A stretch of 64,000 nucleotides of DNA from assembly GCF_900186615.1 (NCBI RefSeq), contig NZ_LT896588.1, forward strand, positions 2,900,559 through 2,964,558, read 5' to 3'. The translations under genes and the position numbers were made by a program. The notes beneath the pieces were generated by a model, which had not been told where the DNA came from, did no database searches, and saw only the letters and a list, made by a program, of their open reading frames with translations. The stretch comes from Parabacteroides bouchesdurhonensis. GTDB lineage: Bacteria; Bacteroidota; Bacteroidia; Bacteroidales; Tannerellaceae. Each line of letters opens with the position of its first letter. The stretch's first letter is position 1. Below, piece after piece: positions 16,970-26,240 of this stretch.

Positions 16970-17881
16970 ATGAAAAAAGTAATCTCTTTAATGGCGATAG
17001 CCATTCTTATGTCTGCATGTGATGGTGATGATGGCATGTATCCTCCTCCTCCAATTCCTCCCGGACCCGTGCAGGAACTTGTAACTATTGATTTAAAGGT
17101 ACAGCTTGAAAATAATGCGGTGGAAACAGATCCCTCCGTACTATTCGTTTCCAAATGGAATGAAGGACATCGTTTATTTTCTTATTCTGCGAAATCGCAA
17201 GAAGCTCTGGATGCTTCCACAAAATCGGAAGGTGCGGAGACGAGAACTTCTGTGATGAGCCCTTTTACTTCCTTTTATCTGGTGGACGGAATAGGTCTGG
17301 AGAATGCCGCTTTTAAAGGTAGCGTTGTGAAGGGGGATGATTCGTTGGTCGTTTTCAGGGTTTCAAGAGAGCTTTTACAACTCAATTATGTTAGCCGTCA
17401 TTATAAGACGGACTCTATTCCTGAGGTTTTCCGCTTTGACGATCTTATGATGGGAACGGTAAAGATAGATACTGTGAACGGAACAACAATAACAATGAAA
17501 CATATCACTTCTGTTCTGGACGTCAAGCTCATCAATAAAACCGGTATTGATTTGATGATTAATAAAGTGATAATACATCCTGCCGATCCGGATAGCAAGC
17601 CCTTCTACAGTACTTTTGAAGAGTGTATCTATTCTTATGGAAAGGTGGATAGAGGAAGCTCCGGTGCATTAACTGCCGAATATTCAAAAGGATATGTGGA
17701 AAATGGAGATACGTTTACCGTACGCCATCCGTTATTCCTGTTAAATGAATCGGTATTGGAAGGCAAAGCATTGATTATCTCCATAATAACAAATCATGGT
17801 ATGTATAGTTATACAAAAACCGGAAAGAAATATGAAGGCGGAATGCACCATGTGGAAGAAGTAATATTGGAAGGACAATAA
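16970..17881 (+). CDS. Lipoprotein of unknown function in the ECF sigma operon
   Basis: A 303-residue protein with a lipoprotein signal (LMSAC, Cys17), then a Pro-rich spacer (PPPPIPPGP) and a beta-rich mature region. Strands such as ITMKHITSVLDVKLINKTG recall the first domain of fimbrillin/Mfa-type Bacteroidales surface lipoproteins, but I cannot confirm that. It follows the barrel protein by 27 bases and is the third gene of the sigma-factor unit. It ends just before a long palindromic repeat that also closes the convergent DUF368 gene. It is probably surface- or periplasm-exposed. Confidence 0.55.
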   Translation: MKKVISLMAIAILMSACDGDDGMYPPPPIPPGPVQELVTIDLKVQLENNAVETDPSVLFVSKWNEGHRLFSYSAKSQEALDASTKSEGAETRTSVMSPFTSFYLVDGIGLENAAFKGSVVKGDDSLVVFRVSRELLQLNYVSRHYKTDSIPEVFRFDDLMMGTVKIDTVNGTTITMKHITSVLDVKLINKTGIDLMINKVIIHPADPDSKPFYSTFEECIYSYGKVDRGSSGALTAEYSKGYVENGDTFTVRHPLFLLNESVLEGKALIISIITNHGMYSYTKTGKKYEGGMHHVEEVILEGQ

Positions 17882-17923
17882 CCTATTGGTAAGTCCTTTG
17901 GCTGATACGGCTAAAGGGTATCT

Positions 17924-18027
17924 AAAGGTTATATCTTTTGCATAAAGAAGTCCCGTCTTAACATTTCAAAAGAGCAGACCTTTGAAGTGTTAAGACGGGA
18001 CTTTGATGTTCAAAAGATAGCTCTTTT
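17924..18027. repeat. Long palindromic intergenic repeat, copy 2
   Basis: The arms AAGTCCCGTCTTAACA (17948-17963) and its reverse complement (17988-18003) flank a 24-nt loop. The element is bounded by AAAGGTTATATCTTTTG on the left and CAAAAGATAGCTCTTTT on the right. It lies between two convergent genes (stops at 17881 and 18031), where it can serve as a two-way terminator. Confidence 0.9.
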
Positions 18028-18030
18028 GTT

Positions 18031-18942
18031 TTATGCTTTTGTTCCCTTCATGGATAATTTCTCGAGGAAGTAAACCATGGCAAAGCCTATTATCATTAAT
18101 CCTACAGCTTCCCAAACCAGTTGGTTTGGCATGATGTTTACTTCTACCAACGGTTTTGTAATCCCGTGGCTATCTATATAAGTTTCCACCGTTTCTTTCC
18201 ACGGCCAGACTTTGTTTAAAGAGCCTAACATAAAACCGGCTAAAACAGAAATAGTTATATCATGGAATTTGCGTAATGCAAACGATAGAATCCGGGAGAA
18301 AGAGGTAATGCCTATAGCTGCTCCGCATATAAATACCAGCATAACCGGAATATTAAATGTTTTGACAGCTTCCATTATATAAAAATATTTACCTAACAGC
18401 ACCAGTATGAAACTGCCTGAAATACCCGGTAATATCATTGCGCAAATGGCAATTGCCCCGCATAGAAAGATAAATAAGTAGTTATTGGATGTTTCGGCCG
18501 GTGTTGCTACTGTGATATAGAATGCCAGAATAGCTCCGGCAATGAAACTTAGAATCGTTTTCCAATTCCATTTCTTTATATCTTTAGATACGAACAGGGT
18601 AGAAGCCAGTACCAGGCCAAAAAAGAAAGCCCATACCAAAATAGGATGATAAACCAGCAGATAAGTGATGATTTTAGCCAAAGAGAAAATACTGATACCT
18701 ATACCTCCAACAATGGAAAGCAGGAAGTTGGCGTTGATAGCTTTCCAGAAGGTAGCAATTTTTCCACTGAGTAGCAATTTCAGTGAGGCGCCATTGATGC
18801 TCTTGATTGAGTCGATCAATTCTTCATAAATACCGACAATAAAAGCTATTGTCCCTCCTGAAACGCCCGGTACTACGTCGGCAGCACCCATTCCCATTCC
18901 TTTTAATACTAAGAGGCCGTAGTCTTTTAGTTTTCTGTCCAT
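18031..18942 (-). CDS. DUF368 membrane protein, probable undecaprenyl-phosphate transporter (PopT-type)
   Basis: A 303-residue polytopic inner-membrane protein with about eight hydrophobic segments. Two inverted-repeat halves each carry the family motif: GAADVVPGVSGGTIAF at residues 19-34 and AMILPGISGSFILVLLG in the second half. DUF368 proteins were shown in other bacteria to return undecaprenyl phosphate across the membrane for cell-wall and surface-glycan synthesis; that role is transferred here by family. It lies 15 bases after the TPR-protein gene on the same strand, so the two form a unit. Its stop codon abuts the palindromic repeat. Confidence 0.85.
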   Translation of the reverse strand: MDRKLKDYGLLVLKGMGMGAADVVPGVSGGTIAFIVGIYEELIDSIKSINGASLKLLLSGKIATFWKAINANFLLSIVGGIGISIFSLAKIITYLLVYHPILVWAFFFGLVLASTLFVSKDIKKWNWKTILSFIAGAILAFYITVATPAETSNNYLFIFLCGAIAICAMILPGISGSFILVLLGKYFYIMEAVKTFNIPVMLVFICGAAIGITSFSRILSFALRKFHDITISVLAGFMLGSLNKVWPWKETVETYIDSHGITKPLVEVNIMPNQLVWEAVGLMIIGFAMVYFLEKLSMKGTKA

Positions 18943-18957
18943 TTTGAGTAGTTCTTG

Positions 18958-20403
18958 TTAATTACTATTGTCTTTGTTTTTTAGAAATTCTTTTGCTAAA
19001 TCTTCCGGAGGAATGTGGTGATTGATAAACGGATTATTCAAATCTATTTTATCAAGGCTTATTCCCGAATTCTTTAAAAAGTTCAACATTTCCTGAGGAG
19101 ATGTTTGTTTGTAATGTTCTTGAAACTTTTGAATATCTCCCATACCCAGGTAAGCCATTGCTATGTGGATATGTATATAGGGTGTTTCCGGATTCTTCTG
19201 CATTATTTTATGATAATATTGTAGAGCCTTTTCGATATCACCTTTTAAATATAAATATTGTCCGGCACGCAAAAGGCTACTGCATTCTTCATTCGTGTCT
19301 CCTTCGGCAGAGTCTAAAGCATTGAACAGATAATCGGTAATATTGAGGGCTTGGTCTTCTTGTCCGTTCTCTAAGTAAGTAAGAGCAAGCAAAGATAAAA
19401 TACGCACATTGTCCGGAAATAGTTTCATGGCCTTTTTTAAGGTGGTGGAAGCCTCTTTTTCCCGTTCTATTTCCAAACAGCAACGAATGAAGTTTACGTA
19501 AGCAGTAGGCTCTTTCTTAACCTCTTTTTTGGACAGAAGCTGTTTCAGTATATCATAGCCTTCCTTGAAACGCTCAAGTTTAATATAACATTCTGCCAGA
19601 TGAGGTTTTATCCAATAATAATCATCATTGTCTATTACTTCGGAATAAGCTTCAATTGCTTTTTCGTAGTTCTCATTCATGTACAGGCAGTAGGCTCTTA
19701 AGATTTTAAGCTCGATGTCCGAATCATCGCAAGTCAGGGCAAAGTCGAATGCTTCAATAGCTTTGTCGTAATCCGGAAGCATGGAATACAAACGTCCTAA
19801 AGTAAACCAGTAATCACAGGAATATGGATTCTTGTCTATTAACTCATTGCATATTTTAATAGCTTCCTGAAACTTTCCTTCGGCTTCCAATAAAAGACAT
19901 AATTCATTTTTTATGGTAAAGTTTTCCGGAAACATCTTCAAGGCAAGGTCTATAAACTCTCTTGATTCTTTAAATAAGTCCAGGTCGTTCAGTATAGGAA
20001 TAATACACTCGAAAATGGATTCCTGGTATTCACAGCTGTCCGTAATAAGCTTTTGGACAAATTCAATGGCTTTATTATGTTTGTTTGTATAACAATAGCA
20101 CTCTATTCTTAATAAGTCCAGATCTTCATTATTGGTTTCGGCAATGCTGTCTATAAGTTTCAACGCATCTTCGAAATTATTATTATACACATATTGTTTA
20201 CACTCCTTGATAAGTAGTGCAGTATTGTTAGGATGAAATTTTAAACCGAGTTCCAAAACTTCATCATAATAGGTATAATCGTCAGACTCTTCAAAGCTTT
20301 CAAGCAAGTCGTCAATTTCATCTGCATCAAAATAAGGTTCTTTTCCTCCTTCCTTTGCATTCAGATAACGTTGCAATAAGCGTGAAATATCGTCTTTTTT
20401 CAT
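18958..20403 (-). CDS. Cytoplasmic TPR-repeat protein
   Basis: This 481-residue protein consists almost wholly of tetratricopeptide repeats. Repeated units with the W/L-G-Y-A-F-A-P spacing run from about residue 40 to 440, for example YWFTLGRLYSMLPDYDKAIEAF and PYIHIHIAMAYLGMGDIQKF. It has no signal peptide or membrane span, is acidic and begins MKKDDISRLLQRYLNAKEGG. It presumably works as a protein-interaction scaffold; the partner is not evident. The downstream gene, a DUF368 lipid transporter, starts 15 bases later. A perfect inverted repeat separates it from upstream glnS. Confidence 0.8.
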   Translation of the reverse strand: MKKDDISRLLQRYLNAKEGGKEPYFDADEIDDLLESFEESDDYTYYDEVLELGLKFHPNNTALLIKECKQYVYNNNFEDALKLIDSIAETNNEDLDLLRIECYCYTNKHNKAIEFVQKLITDSCEYQESIFECIIPILNDLDLFKESREFIDLALKMFPENFTIKNELCLLLEAEGKFQEAIKICNELIDKNPYSCDYWFTLGRLYSMLPDYDKAIEAFDFALTCDDSDIELKILRAYCLYMNENYEKAIEAYSEVIDNDDYYWIKPHLAECYIKLERFKEGYDILKQLLSKKEVKKEPTAYVNFIRCCLEIEREKEASTTLKKAMKLFPDNVRILSLLALTYLENGQEDQALNITDYLFNALDSAEGDTNEECSSLLRAGQYLYLKGDIEKALQYYHKIMQKNPETPYIHIHIAMAYLGMGDIQKFQEHYKQTSPQEMLNFLKNSGISLDKIDLNNPFINHHIPPEDLAKEFLKNKDNSN

Positions 20404-20439
20404 ATTTAATAATAATCAGTTAATGTAATAATTTGCCAA

Positions 20440-20486
20440 TTTGCCAATGCTTATAAGTAACTCTACAGACATATCGCATTGGCAAA
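20440..20486 (-). terminator. Hairpin after glnS
   Basis: A perfect 11-bp inverted repeat (TTTGCCAATGC with GCATTGGCAAA) with a 25-base loop lies just past the glnS stop on the minus strand. A second partial TTTGCCAAT follows. The U-run is short, so termination is likely but not certain. Confidence 0.55.
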
Positions 20487-20494
20487 TAGGCACA

Positions 20495-22234
20495 TTATTT
20501 ATTGATCTTCGACCATGTGTCTTTTAAGGAGACGGTACGGTTAAAGATTAATTTTTCCGGTGTAGAATCTTTATCTACATTGAAATAACCGATACGCTGG
20601 AATTGCAGGTAACTTAAAGGTTTGGCATTTGCCAGGTATTTCTCTACATAACAATTAGTCAATACATTCAAAGAATCCGGATTGATGATTTCTTTCATTG
20701 CATCTAACACCGAACAGTCTTTCGCTTCACGGATAGCCGCCAATTCGTCACGTGGATTTTCCACTTTCCACAGGCGGTCGTATAAACGAACTTCTGCAGG
20801 TAAGCAATGTGCACAGCTTACCCAATGCAAAGTTCCTTTTACTTTGCGGTTACTGTCCGGCATTCCGCTCTTTGTCTGCGGATCATATTCACAGTATACT
20901 TCTACAATTTCACCGGCATCGTTCTTTTTACAGCCTGTACATTTTACTATATAGGCATTTTTCAAACGTACTTCCTGTCCCGGGGTCATACGGAAGTATT
21001 TCTTCGGAGCGTCTTCCATAAAGTCTTCCTTTTCGATCCATAGCTCACGGCTAAACTCAATTGCGTGAGTTCCTGCCGACGGATCTTCCGGATTGTTGAC
21101 GGCCTCCATTTCTTCCACTTGTCCTTCCGGATAGTTCGTGATAATTAACTTTACCGGATTAAGAACCGCTGATACGCGAGTTGAACGTGTATTCAAATCC
21201 TCACGTACGGCACTTTCCAGTAAGGCAAAGTCGTTCAACGCATCATAGGTTGTATAACCGATTTTATCTATGAACTTCCGGATTGATTCCGGCGAATAAC
21301 CACGGCGACGGAATGCGCAAATAGTTGGCATGCGAGGATCGTCCCAACCATTTACTAAACCTTCTTTTACTAATATCAGCAAGTTGCGCTTGCTCATTAG
21401 TGTATAATTTAAGTTCAGTTTGTTGAATTCGGTCTGGCGTGGACGATTGTCATCCAAGTCTTTTCCTTCTTTCAACCAATCGATGAACAGGTCGTATAAT
21501 GGACGGTGTACAACAAACTCAAGTGTACAGAGGGAATGGGTAACTCCTTCAAAATAGTCACTTTGTCCGTGAGCAAAATCATACATCGGATATACATTCC
21601 ATTTATTGCCTGTACGGTGATGCGATGTTTTGATGATGCGATAAATAATCGGATCACGGAAGTGCATATTCGGATTGGCCATATCTATCTTTGCACGCAA
21701 CACCATAGAGCCTTCTTCCAGTTCGCCGCTATTCATTTTATTGAACAGTTTCAGATTTTCTTCTATCGGACGATTGCGGAAAGGGCTGTCTACACCCGGT
21801 TGCGTAGGAGTTCCTTTTTGTTGGGCGATAACTTCGGCACTCTGTTCGTCTACATAGGCTTTGCCTTCCTTAATCAATTGGATGGCAAAATCCCACAATT
21901 GCTGGAAGTAATCGGATGCGTAATATATTTTGTTCCAGTGAAAACCTAACCATTCGATGTCTTCTTTAATGGAATCAACGTACTCCATATCTTCTTTCAC
22001 CGGGTTGGTATCGTCAAAACGAAGGTTGCATACACCGTTGTGGCGCTCTGCAATACCAAAGTCCAGACAAATCGCTTTGGCGTGTCCGATATGAAGGTAT
22101 CCGTTGGGTTCCGGTGGAAAACGTGTTTGTACGTATCCTCCGTTTTTACCTTCTGCCAGGTCACTCTCTACCATTGCTTCGATGAAATTCAGGCTTTTTT
22201 TGCCTTCTTCTTCATTTGTACTGATGTCGCTCAT
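20495..22234 (-). CDS. glnS: Glutaminyl-tRNA synthetase
   Basis: A 579-residue class Ic aminoacyl-tRNA synthetase that charges tRNA-Gln directly. The ATP-binding HIGH motif is GYLHIGHAK (HIGH at 48-51), preceded by RFPPEPNG. The KMSKS-equivalent is LMSKRNLL (280-286). The catalytic core includes LRFDDTNP and YPMYDFAHGQSDYFEGVTHSL. The C-terminal anticodon-binding beta-barrels (HAIEFSRELWIEKEDF, FRMTPGQEVRLKNAYIVKCTG) are complete. The length is normal for bacterial GlnRS, so the organism does not need the GatCAB route for Gln-tRNA. A -7 box lies just upstream at 22261-22268. Confidence 0.97.
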   Translation of the reverse strand: MSDISTNEEEGKKSLNFIEAMVESDLAEGKNGGYVQTRFPPEPNGYLHIGHAKAICLDFGIAERHNGVCNLRFDDTNPVKEDMEYVDSIKEDIEWLGFHWNKIYYASDYFQQLWDFAIQLIKEGKAYVDEQSAEVIAQQKGTPTQPGVDSPFRNRPIEENLKLFNKMNSGELEEGSMVLRAKIDMANPNMHFRDPIIYRIIKTSHHRTGNKWNVYPMYDFAHGQSDYFEGVTHSLCTLEFVVHRPLYDLFIDWLKEGKDLDDNRPRQTEFNKLNLNYTLMSKRNLLILVKEGLVNGWDDPRMPTICAFRRRGYSPESIRKFIDKIGYTTYDALNDFALLESAVREDLNTRSTRVSAVLNPVKLIITNYPEGQVEEMEAVNNPEDPSAGTHAIEFSRELWIEKEDFMEDAPKKYFRMTPGQEVRLKNAYIVKCTGCKKNDAGEIVEVYCEYDPQTKSGMPDSNRKVKGTLHWVSCAHCLPAEVRLYDRLWKVENPRDELAAIREAKDCSVLDAMKEIINPDSLNVLTNCYVEKYLANAKPLSYLQFQRIGYFNVDKDSTPEKLIFNRTVSLKDTWSKINK

Positions 22235-22260
22235 ATTATATGATGTTTCCTTTAAGGGAA

Positions 22261-22268
22261 CAAAGGTA
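22261..22268 (-). promoter_or_regulatory. Bacteroidetes -7 box (TACCTTTG) of glnS
   Basis: On the minus strand TACCTTTG ends 26 bases before the glnS ATG. No clear TTTG is found 19-21 bases further upstream. Confidence 0.5.
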
Positions 22269-22355
22269 GCGATTTCTTTATTGGTTACATAATGATAGGT
22301 GTTTTTTCCTGCTTCACCTCTTCATTTTTATAAGAAGTAGCGGCATTGGATTATC

Positions 22356-23609
22356 CTAAAAGAGACTTATCAGCAACGCTATGTTCAATATGGTTACCAT
22401 TGTTCCCAAAAGCAACAGGATTATCATTGTTGACCGGCTATTGGCGTAGACACCCATAACTTTTTTGCTGGAAGTCAGATACACCTGCGTAAAGACTGTT
22501 ACAGGAAGTTGGACACTCAATAACATCTGTGATAAGATCAGCCCTTTAAACGGGTCTCCAATCAGGAAGATGATAAGTAAAGCCGGGACAAAAGATAATA
22601 ATACACCTAGCTTTGAGTGTAAATCTTTGTGGTTATAAGCTTCTCCGAAAAATCCGGCGAATATGGAAGCTCCTGCAATACCTGATGTAATTGTAGACGA
22701 AATGCCTGCGAATAAAAGAGCGACGGCAAAGATAACACCCGCGTTGCTTCCTACCAATGGTACTAACAGTTGTTGTGCCTGGTCTAATTCTTCAACAGCT
22801 ATTTTTTCTTTGAAGAAGGTGGAGGCGGCCAGTATGATCATTGCCGAATTAATGGCCCAGCCGATTACCATTGATAACAATGTGTCGTAAAACTCATACT
22901 TCAATTGTTTTTTGATAACGGTTTCATCTTCAAGATTCCACTCACGGCTCTGTATTACTTCCGAGTGTAAGAATAGATTATGGGGCATAACGACCGCCCC
23001 CAGCACACTCATAATAATGAGCAAAGAATTTTCTGGAAAGGATGGCTTTACCCATCCCTGTACGGCTTCACCCCATTGTACATCAACCAAAGCCAATTCA
23101 TATAGGAAAGAGAGTCCGATGATGGAAACAAACATAATGATCCAACGCTCTATTTTGCTATATGTGTTACTTAATAACATGATGATACAGGCTATGGTAA
23201 CGATAATGGAACCTATTTTGATTGGTATACTGAACAACATGCGAAGGGCAATAGCTCCTCCTAATATTTCGGCTAAAGAGGTGGAGATACTTGCCAGCAT
23301 TGCCGAGCCAAGTATAGGACGGCTCAGTAAGCGGGGCATATATTTATTTGTTGCTTCCGATAAGCATAGTCCGGTTACAATACCTAGATGGGCTACGTTG
23401 TGTTGTATGATAATCAGCATGATGGAAGAGAAAGTCACTACCCATAGCAACGCATAACCAAACTCTGAACCGGCTGCCAGGTTGGTAGCCCAGTTTCCCG
23501 GATCAATGAAACCTACGGTAACCAATAGTCCCGGACCAATGTATTTAAGTAAATCTAACGCACCGGAATTTGGATGGTGATTCTTCTTTAGTTTATCTAG
23601 TATATTCAT
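22356..23609 (-). CDS. Nramp-family divalent metal (Mn/Fe) transporter
   Basis: A 417-residue inner-membrane transporter with eleven or so helices. The metal-binding unwound part of helix 1 is present (GFIDPGNWATN, DPGN at 36-39). So is the helix 6 motif (GAVVMPHNLFLHSEV, MPHN at 208-211), which also supplies ligands. Together these are diagnostic of proton-coupled Mn2+/Fe2+ importers (MntH-like). It has its own -7 box 74 bases upstream, and no partner gene is nearby. No MntR- or Fur-type operator was recognised by eye. Confidence 0.92.
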   Translation of the reverse strand: MNILDKLKKNHHPNSGALDLLKYIGPGLLVTVGFIDPGNWATNLAAGSEFGYALLWVVTFSSIMLIIIQHNVAHLGIVTGLCLSEATNKYMPRLLSRPILGSAMLASISTSLAEILGGAIALRMLFSIPIKIGSIIVTIACIIMLLSNTYSKIERWIIMFVSIIGLSFLYELALVDVQWGEAVQGWVKPSFPENSLLIIMSVLGAVVMPHNLFLHSEVIQSREWNLEDETVIKKQLKYEFYDTLLSMVIGWAINSAMIILAASTFFKEKIAVEELDQAQQLLVPLVGSNAGVIFAVALLFAGISSTITSGIAGASIFAGFFGEAYNHKDLHSKLGVLLSFVPALLIIFLIGDPFKGLILSQMLLSVQLPVTVFTQVYLTSSKKVMGVYANSRSTMIILLLLGTMVTILNIALLISLF

Positions 23610-23682
23610 CTTTTTGAGTTGACAACAAACGAGTTGTATTTAATAGATCCTGAAAAATCATTCGTTTTGATTTGTAACACTG

Positions 23683-23690
23683 CAAAGATA
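23683..23690 (-). promoter_or_regulatory. Bacteroidetes -7 box (TATCTTTG) of the Nramp gene
   Basis: TATCTTTG on the minus strand, 73 bases before the start codon; -33 not recognisable. Confidence 0.45.
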
Positions 23691-23744
23691 AAGTTTGTTG
23701 CTGAATATCTGATTGTAAAAGAGGGATAGATTTGCTATTTTCTT

Positions 23745-23780
23745 TAAATCGGGAGATTGTCGTTCAAGGCAACCTCCCGA
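23745..23780 (-). terminator. Hairpin terminating the methyltransferase transcript
   Basis: A 13-bp stem with two G-T wobbles (TCGGGAGATTGTC, 23749-23761, with GGCAACCTCCCGA, 23768-23780) lies directly after the methyltransferase stop on the minus strand. A short TTTAAA follows. Confidence 0.6.
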
Positions 23781-23789
23781 ATAGTTTAT

Positions 23790-24566
23790 TTAGATTTTCT
23801 TACCGATATAGAATACATACCCATAGAACTCTTTGTATTTATGGTACAATTCCATTTCATGGCGTTGTCCGGCAATAAGCTCCTCTACAGTTTGATTACC
23901 TGCATGTTTTTTTAGGAACATCTCTTGTATCCTGCAACATGGAGCAAAATAATGCTCAGTCCAACAATTCTCCGGTATAGTGAAAGTAGCAACAGGCACG
24001 TAGCCTGCATTCTGCACCTGGGCAACTTTATTCGGAATAGTATCTATTTCGGGATAATTTGCCATCCAAAAGTCGTATATCTCTGCCGGACGTTCTTCTG
24101 TAAACCATGAAGCTTCCGATACGGCGATATAACCGTTTTTCTTTAGATATTGCTTCCACTCATTTAACCCTCGTTCAAAACCAATGTTATAGATAGCTCC
24201 TTCCGACCAAATCAGGTCTAAAGATTCTTTCCCGAAAGGAAGCGTCTCTATCATCGAACCGACAATTCCATTTACTCGGTCGGACAAACCAAGTGTATGG
24301 GCATTTCGATTGAAGATGTTAATAAAATCGGGGAAAAGGTCAAGCCCTGTAATCTGACCCGAAACGTTTTGAGCCAATGTCATAGTCTGTCCGCCTGTTC
24401 CGCATCCGATGTCGGCAATTCGGGATTGTGGGGTCAGATTATCAATGAAGCCTAATGCTTTGACAGTTACTTCAGGACTTCCCGGTCCTTGACGTTCTAC
24501 GTTTGAAAAGTATTCGCAGATTAAATTAAAATCGAATTCGTGAATTGTTTTGTTTTTGTTACTCAT
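23790..24566 (-). CDS. Class I SAM-dependent methyltransferase
   Basis: A 258-residue enzyme with a Rossmann methyltransferase fold. Motif I is [16 protein letters not shown] (DIGCGTGG at 52-59), followed by [11 protein letters not shown] with the acidic ribose-binding residue and then the [15 protein letters not shown] motif IV region. The substrate is unknown; small-molecule methylation is likely. The open frame extends 43 codons further upstream, but that part encodes no recognisable domain and overlaps a hairpin-rich leader, so the ATG at 24564-24566 ([10 protein letters not shown]) is preferred. A perfect promoter lies about 190 bases upstream with a terminator-like hairpin in between, so expression is probably attenuated. 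Confidence 0.85.
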   Translation of the reverse strand: MSNKNKTIHEFDFNLICEYFSNVERQGPGSPEVTVKALGFIDNLTPQSRIADIGCGTGGQTMTLAQNVSGQITGLDLFPDFINIFNRNAHTLGLSDRVNGIVGSMIETLPFGKESLDLIWSEGAIYNIGFERGLNEWKQYLKKNGYIAVSEASWFTEERPAEIYDFWMANYPEIDTIPNKVAQVQNAGYVPVATFTIPENCWTEHYFAPCCRIQEMFLKKHAGNQTVEELIAGQRHEMELYHKYKEFYGYVFYIGKKI

Positions 24567-24650
24567 TATTTTAATATATATAGCATACACGCAAAAGCAT
24601 AATGATACTTTCATCATTGTACGCAAGTTAAACTGAAATATAAATGCATG

Positions 24651-24680
24651 AAAAAACCTCTCAGAAAGATTATCTGAGAG
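24651..24680 (-). terminator. Terminator-like hairpin inside the methyltransferase leader (attenuator candidate)
   Basis: On the minus strand a perfect 8-bp stem (CTCTCAGA with TCTGAGAG, 7-base loop) is followed by G and six Ts. It lies between the promoter and the methyltransferase start, so it must be bypassed for expression. Confidence 0.7.
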
Positions 24681-24723
24681 TAAACGAAGGGACAATCCGC
24701 ATCAGAAACGCAGATTGTTTACT
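24679..24723 (-). ncRNA. Structured 5' leader element of unknown type
   Basis: On the minus strand AGTAAAC (24723-24717) pairs with GTTTACT (24685-24679). They enclose an inner hairpin (AATCTGC with GCGGATT, one wobble), and a short CCCTTC stretch stays unpaired. The outer stem's 3' strand shares two bases with the terminator hairpin that follows. The layout is aptamer-like plus terminator, but I recognise no known riboswitch class. Confidence 0.45.
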
Positions 24724-24759
24724 AGACCAAATCCGATTTATTTGTTCTTGTCATGGTTG

Positions 24760-24790
24760 CAAAGGTACGTAATCTTTTATTATTAACAAA
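24760..24790 (-). promoter_or_regulatory. Bacteroidetes promoter: TTTG-N19-TACCTTTG
   Basis: On the minus strand TTTG (24790-24787) and TACCTTTG (24767-24760) are exactly 19 bases apart, a perfect consensus. It drives the structured leader and the methyltransferase gene. Confidence 0.85.
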
Positions 24791-24850
24791 AGATTGAAGA
24801 AAGAATGGAGAAGAGACTAAAAAAATCCTTTATTGAAGAGAACCGGAATT

Positions 24851-26167
24851 TTATGGAAAGGTTAATACGAATGTAGTCCTTTTTGTTGCCGGAGAACTTA
24901 TCAGGGCTATGCTTCCGCCTGACAGACGCATAATTTGCCGGGAGATGGAAAGCCCGATACCGCTACCGCCTTCTTTTGTCGTGAAGAACGGGATGAAAAT
25001 ATGTTCGGCTTCTTCGGGAGGAATGAGTGGACCATTGTTGCTTACTTCAATTAAAATGGCTTCTTCCTGATTCGTGTAGGCTTTTAGTTCGATGTAACCG
25101 TTTGGCTGTTCGTTACCGATAGCTTGCATTGCATTCTTTAGTAAATTAAGGACAACCTGGGTAATCAGATTCTCATCAGCATATACAATCAGATCGGACG
25201 GTTGCACATCTGTATGTATCGTAATATTGGGATAACTGTTATGATGCCGTGCTAATTGTACCATCCTGTCTGCAAACTTGGATACGTAGAACAAGGTTGG
25301 TTGCGGAGTGGGGATGTGGGTAAACTTACGATATGATTCTACAAAGGCAATCAGGCTTTTTCCCGTACTGCTAATTACTTCCAGCCCGTTGCGAATGTCT
25401 TCATTAACATCTTCATGGATGGAAAGCAATGTCTCGCTTAATGAGGTGATGGGAGTTACGGAGTTCATTATTTCATGGGTTAACACGCGGGTTAAGCGTA
25501 TCCATGAATCAATTTCCTTTTCCTCCAATTCACTGTTGATGTCATTAAGGGCAATGATACGTACATGTTTTTCCTTTAAAGACATTTCGGAAACACGAAC
25601 AGACAGATGCACCGTTCCTCTTTCATTTGTAAAAGAGACCTGATGCTTTTCTCCGGGAAGGATAGACGATATGGTCTCTTCCAATCCCTTGTCAATACGT
25701 CCCAGTTGCCTTACGTGGGTAAAAACCGTTAAGCCCAGCAAACGTAATGCTTCATTGTTTGTTTGGTATATATTTCCTTTGTCGTCTATAACTAAAATAC
25801 CTGTATTTACCCAGTTCAGGATAAGCTCATAATATTTCTCTTTTTGAATGGCATCAGCTTTCGCCTGAAATAGTATTTGTGTGATACGGTTCAACGATTC
25901 GCTTACCAGTTTGTCATTGGATGAATGCCCGCGTGTAGCATATTTAAAAGCGTAATCACTATTGTCTATTGCATCAAACATGAATGCTATTTTTTGAGCA
26001 TTACGTTTATACAATGTCCGAACCATCAATAACGACATAGCCCAGCAAAGGGCTACCGGTATACAAAAGCCCCAAAGACTGTTTAAACAGCAATAGGTAA
26101 GCCCTACCGTTGTAATGATCAACAGTAAAAGGCGAAGTGTGAGGCTGTAATATATACCTTTCAGCAT
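24851..26167 (-). CDS. Sensor histidine kinase (NtrY-like) paired with the sigma-54 activator
   Basis: A 438-residue kinase with two adjacent N-terminal membrane helices (about 9-28 and 32-50) and almost no periplasmic loop, so it probably senses a membrane or cytoplasmic signal. A PAS-type domain spans about 112-215 (NWVNTGILVIDDKGNIYQTNNEALRL). The phospho-acceptor is His231 in RVLTHEIMNSVTPI. The ATPase domain carries an N box (LNLLKNAMQAI) and a G box (GGSGIGLSISRQIMRLSGG). It lies 73 bases downstream of the response-regulator gene on the same strand. The pair is the likely controller of the sigma-54-dependent efflux operon at 29.4 kb. Confidence 0.9.
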   Translation of the reverse strand: MLKGIYYSLTLRLLLLIITTVGLTYCCLNSLWGFCIPVALCWAMSLLMVRTLYKRNAQKIAFMFDAIDNSDYAFKYATRGHSSNDKLVSESLNRITQILFQAKADAIQKEKYYELILNWVNTGILVIDDKGNIYQTNNEALRLLGLTVFTHVRQLGRIDKGLEETISSILPGEKHQVSFTNERGTVHLSVRVSEMSLKEKHVRIIALNDINSELEEKEIDSWIRLTRVLTHEIMNSVTPITSLSETLLSIHEDVNEDIRNGLEVISSTGKSLIAFVESYRKFTHIPTPQPTLFYVSKFADRMVQLARHHNSYPNITIHTDVQPSDLIVYADENLITQVVLNLLKNAMQAIGNEQPNGYIELKAYTNQEEAILIEVSNNGPLIPPEEAEHIFIPFFTTKEGGSGIGLSISRQIMRLSGGSIALISSPATKRTTFVLTFP

Positions 26168-26240
26168 ACGAATAATTCTTTAATGTGCCAAATCCCGTAG
26201 CAGCTATTAATCTGTCGGTCCGTTATTTAATAGGTGATTA

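Noticed and set aside
24567-24695. 43-codon N-terminal extension of the methyltransferase
   Set aside because: It lies in the hairpin-containing leader, overlaps the terminator element, and the conserved fold starts at the downstream ATG.
26168-26240. Sigma-54 site before the kinase gene (TGGCACA on the minus strand)
   Set aside because: The -12 half (TTGC) is missing at the right spacing.
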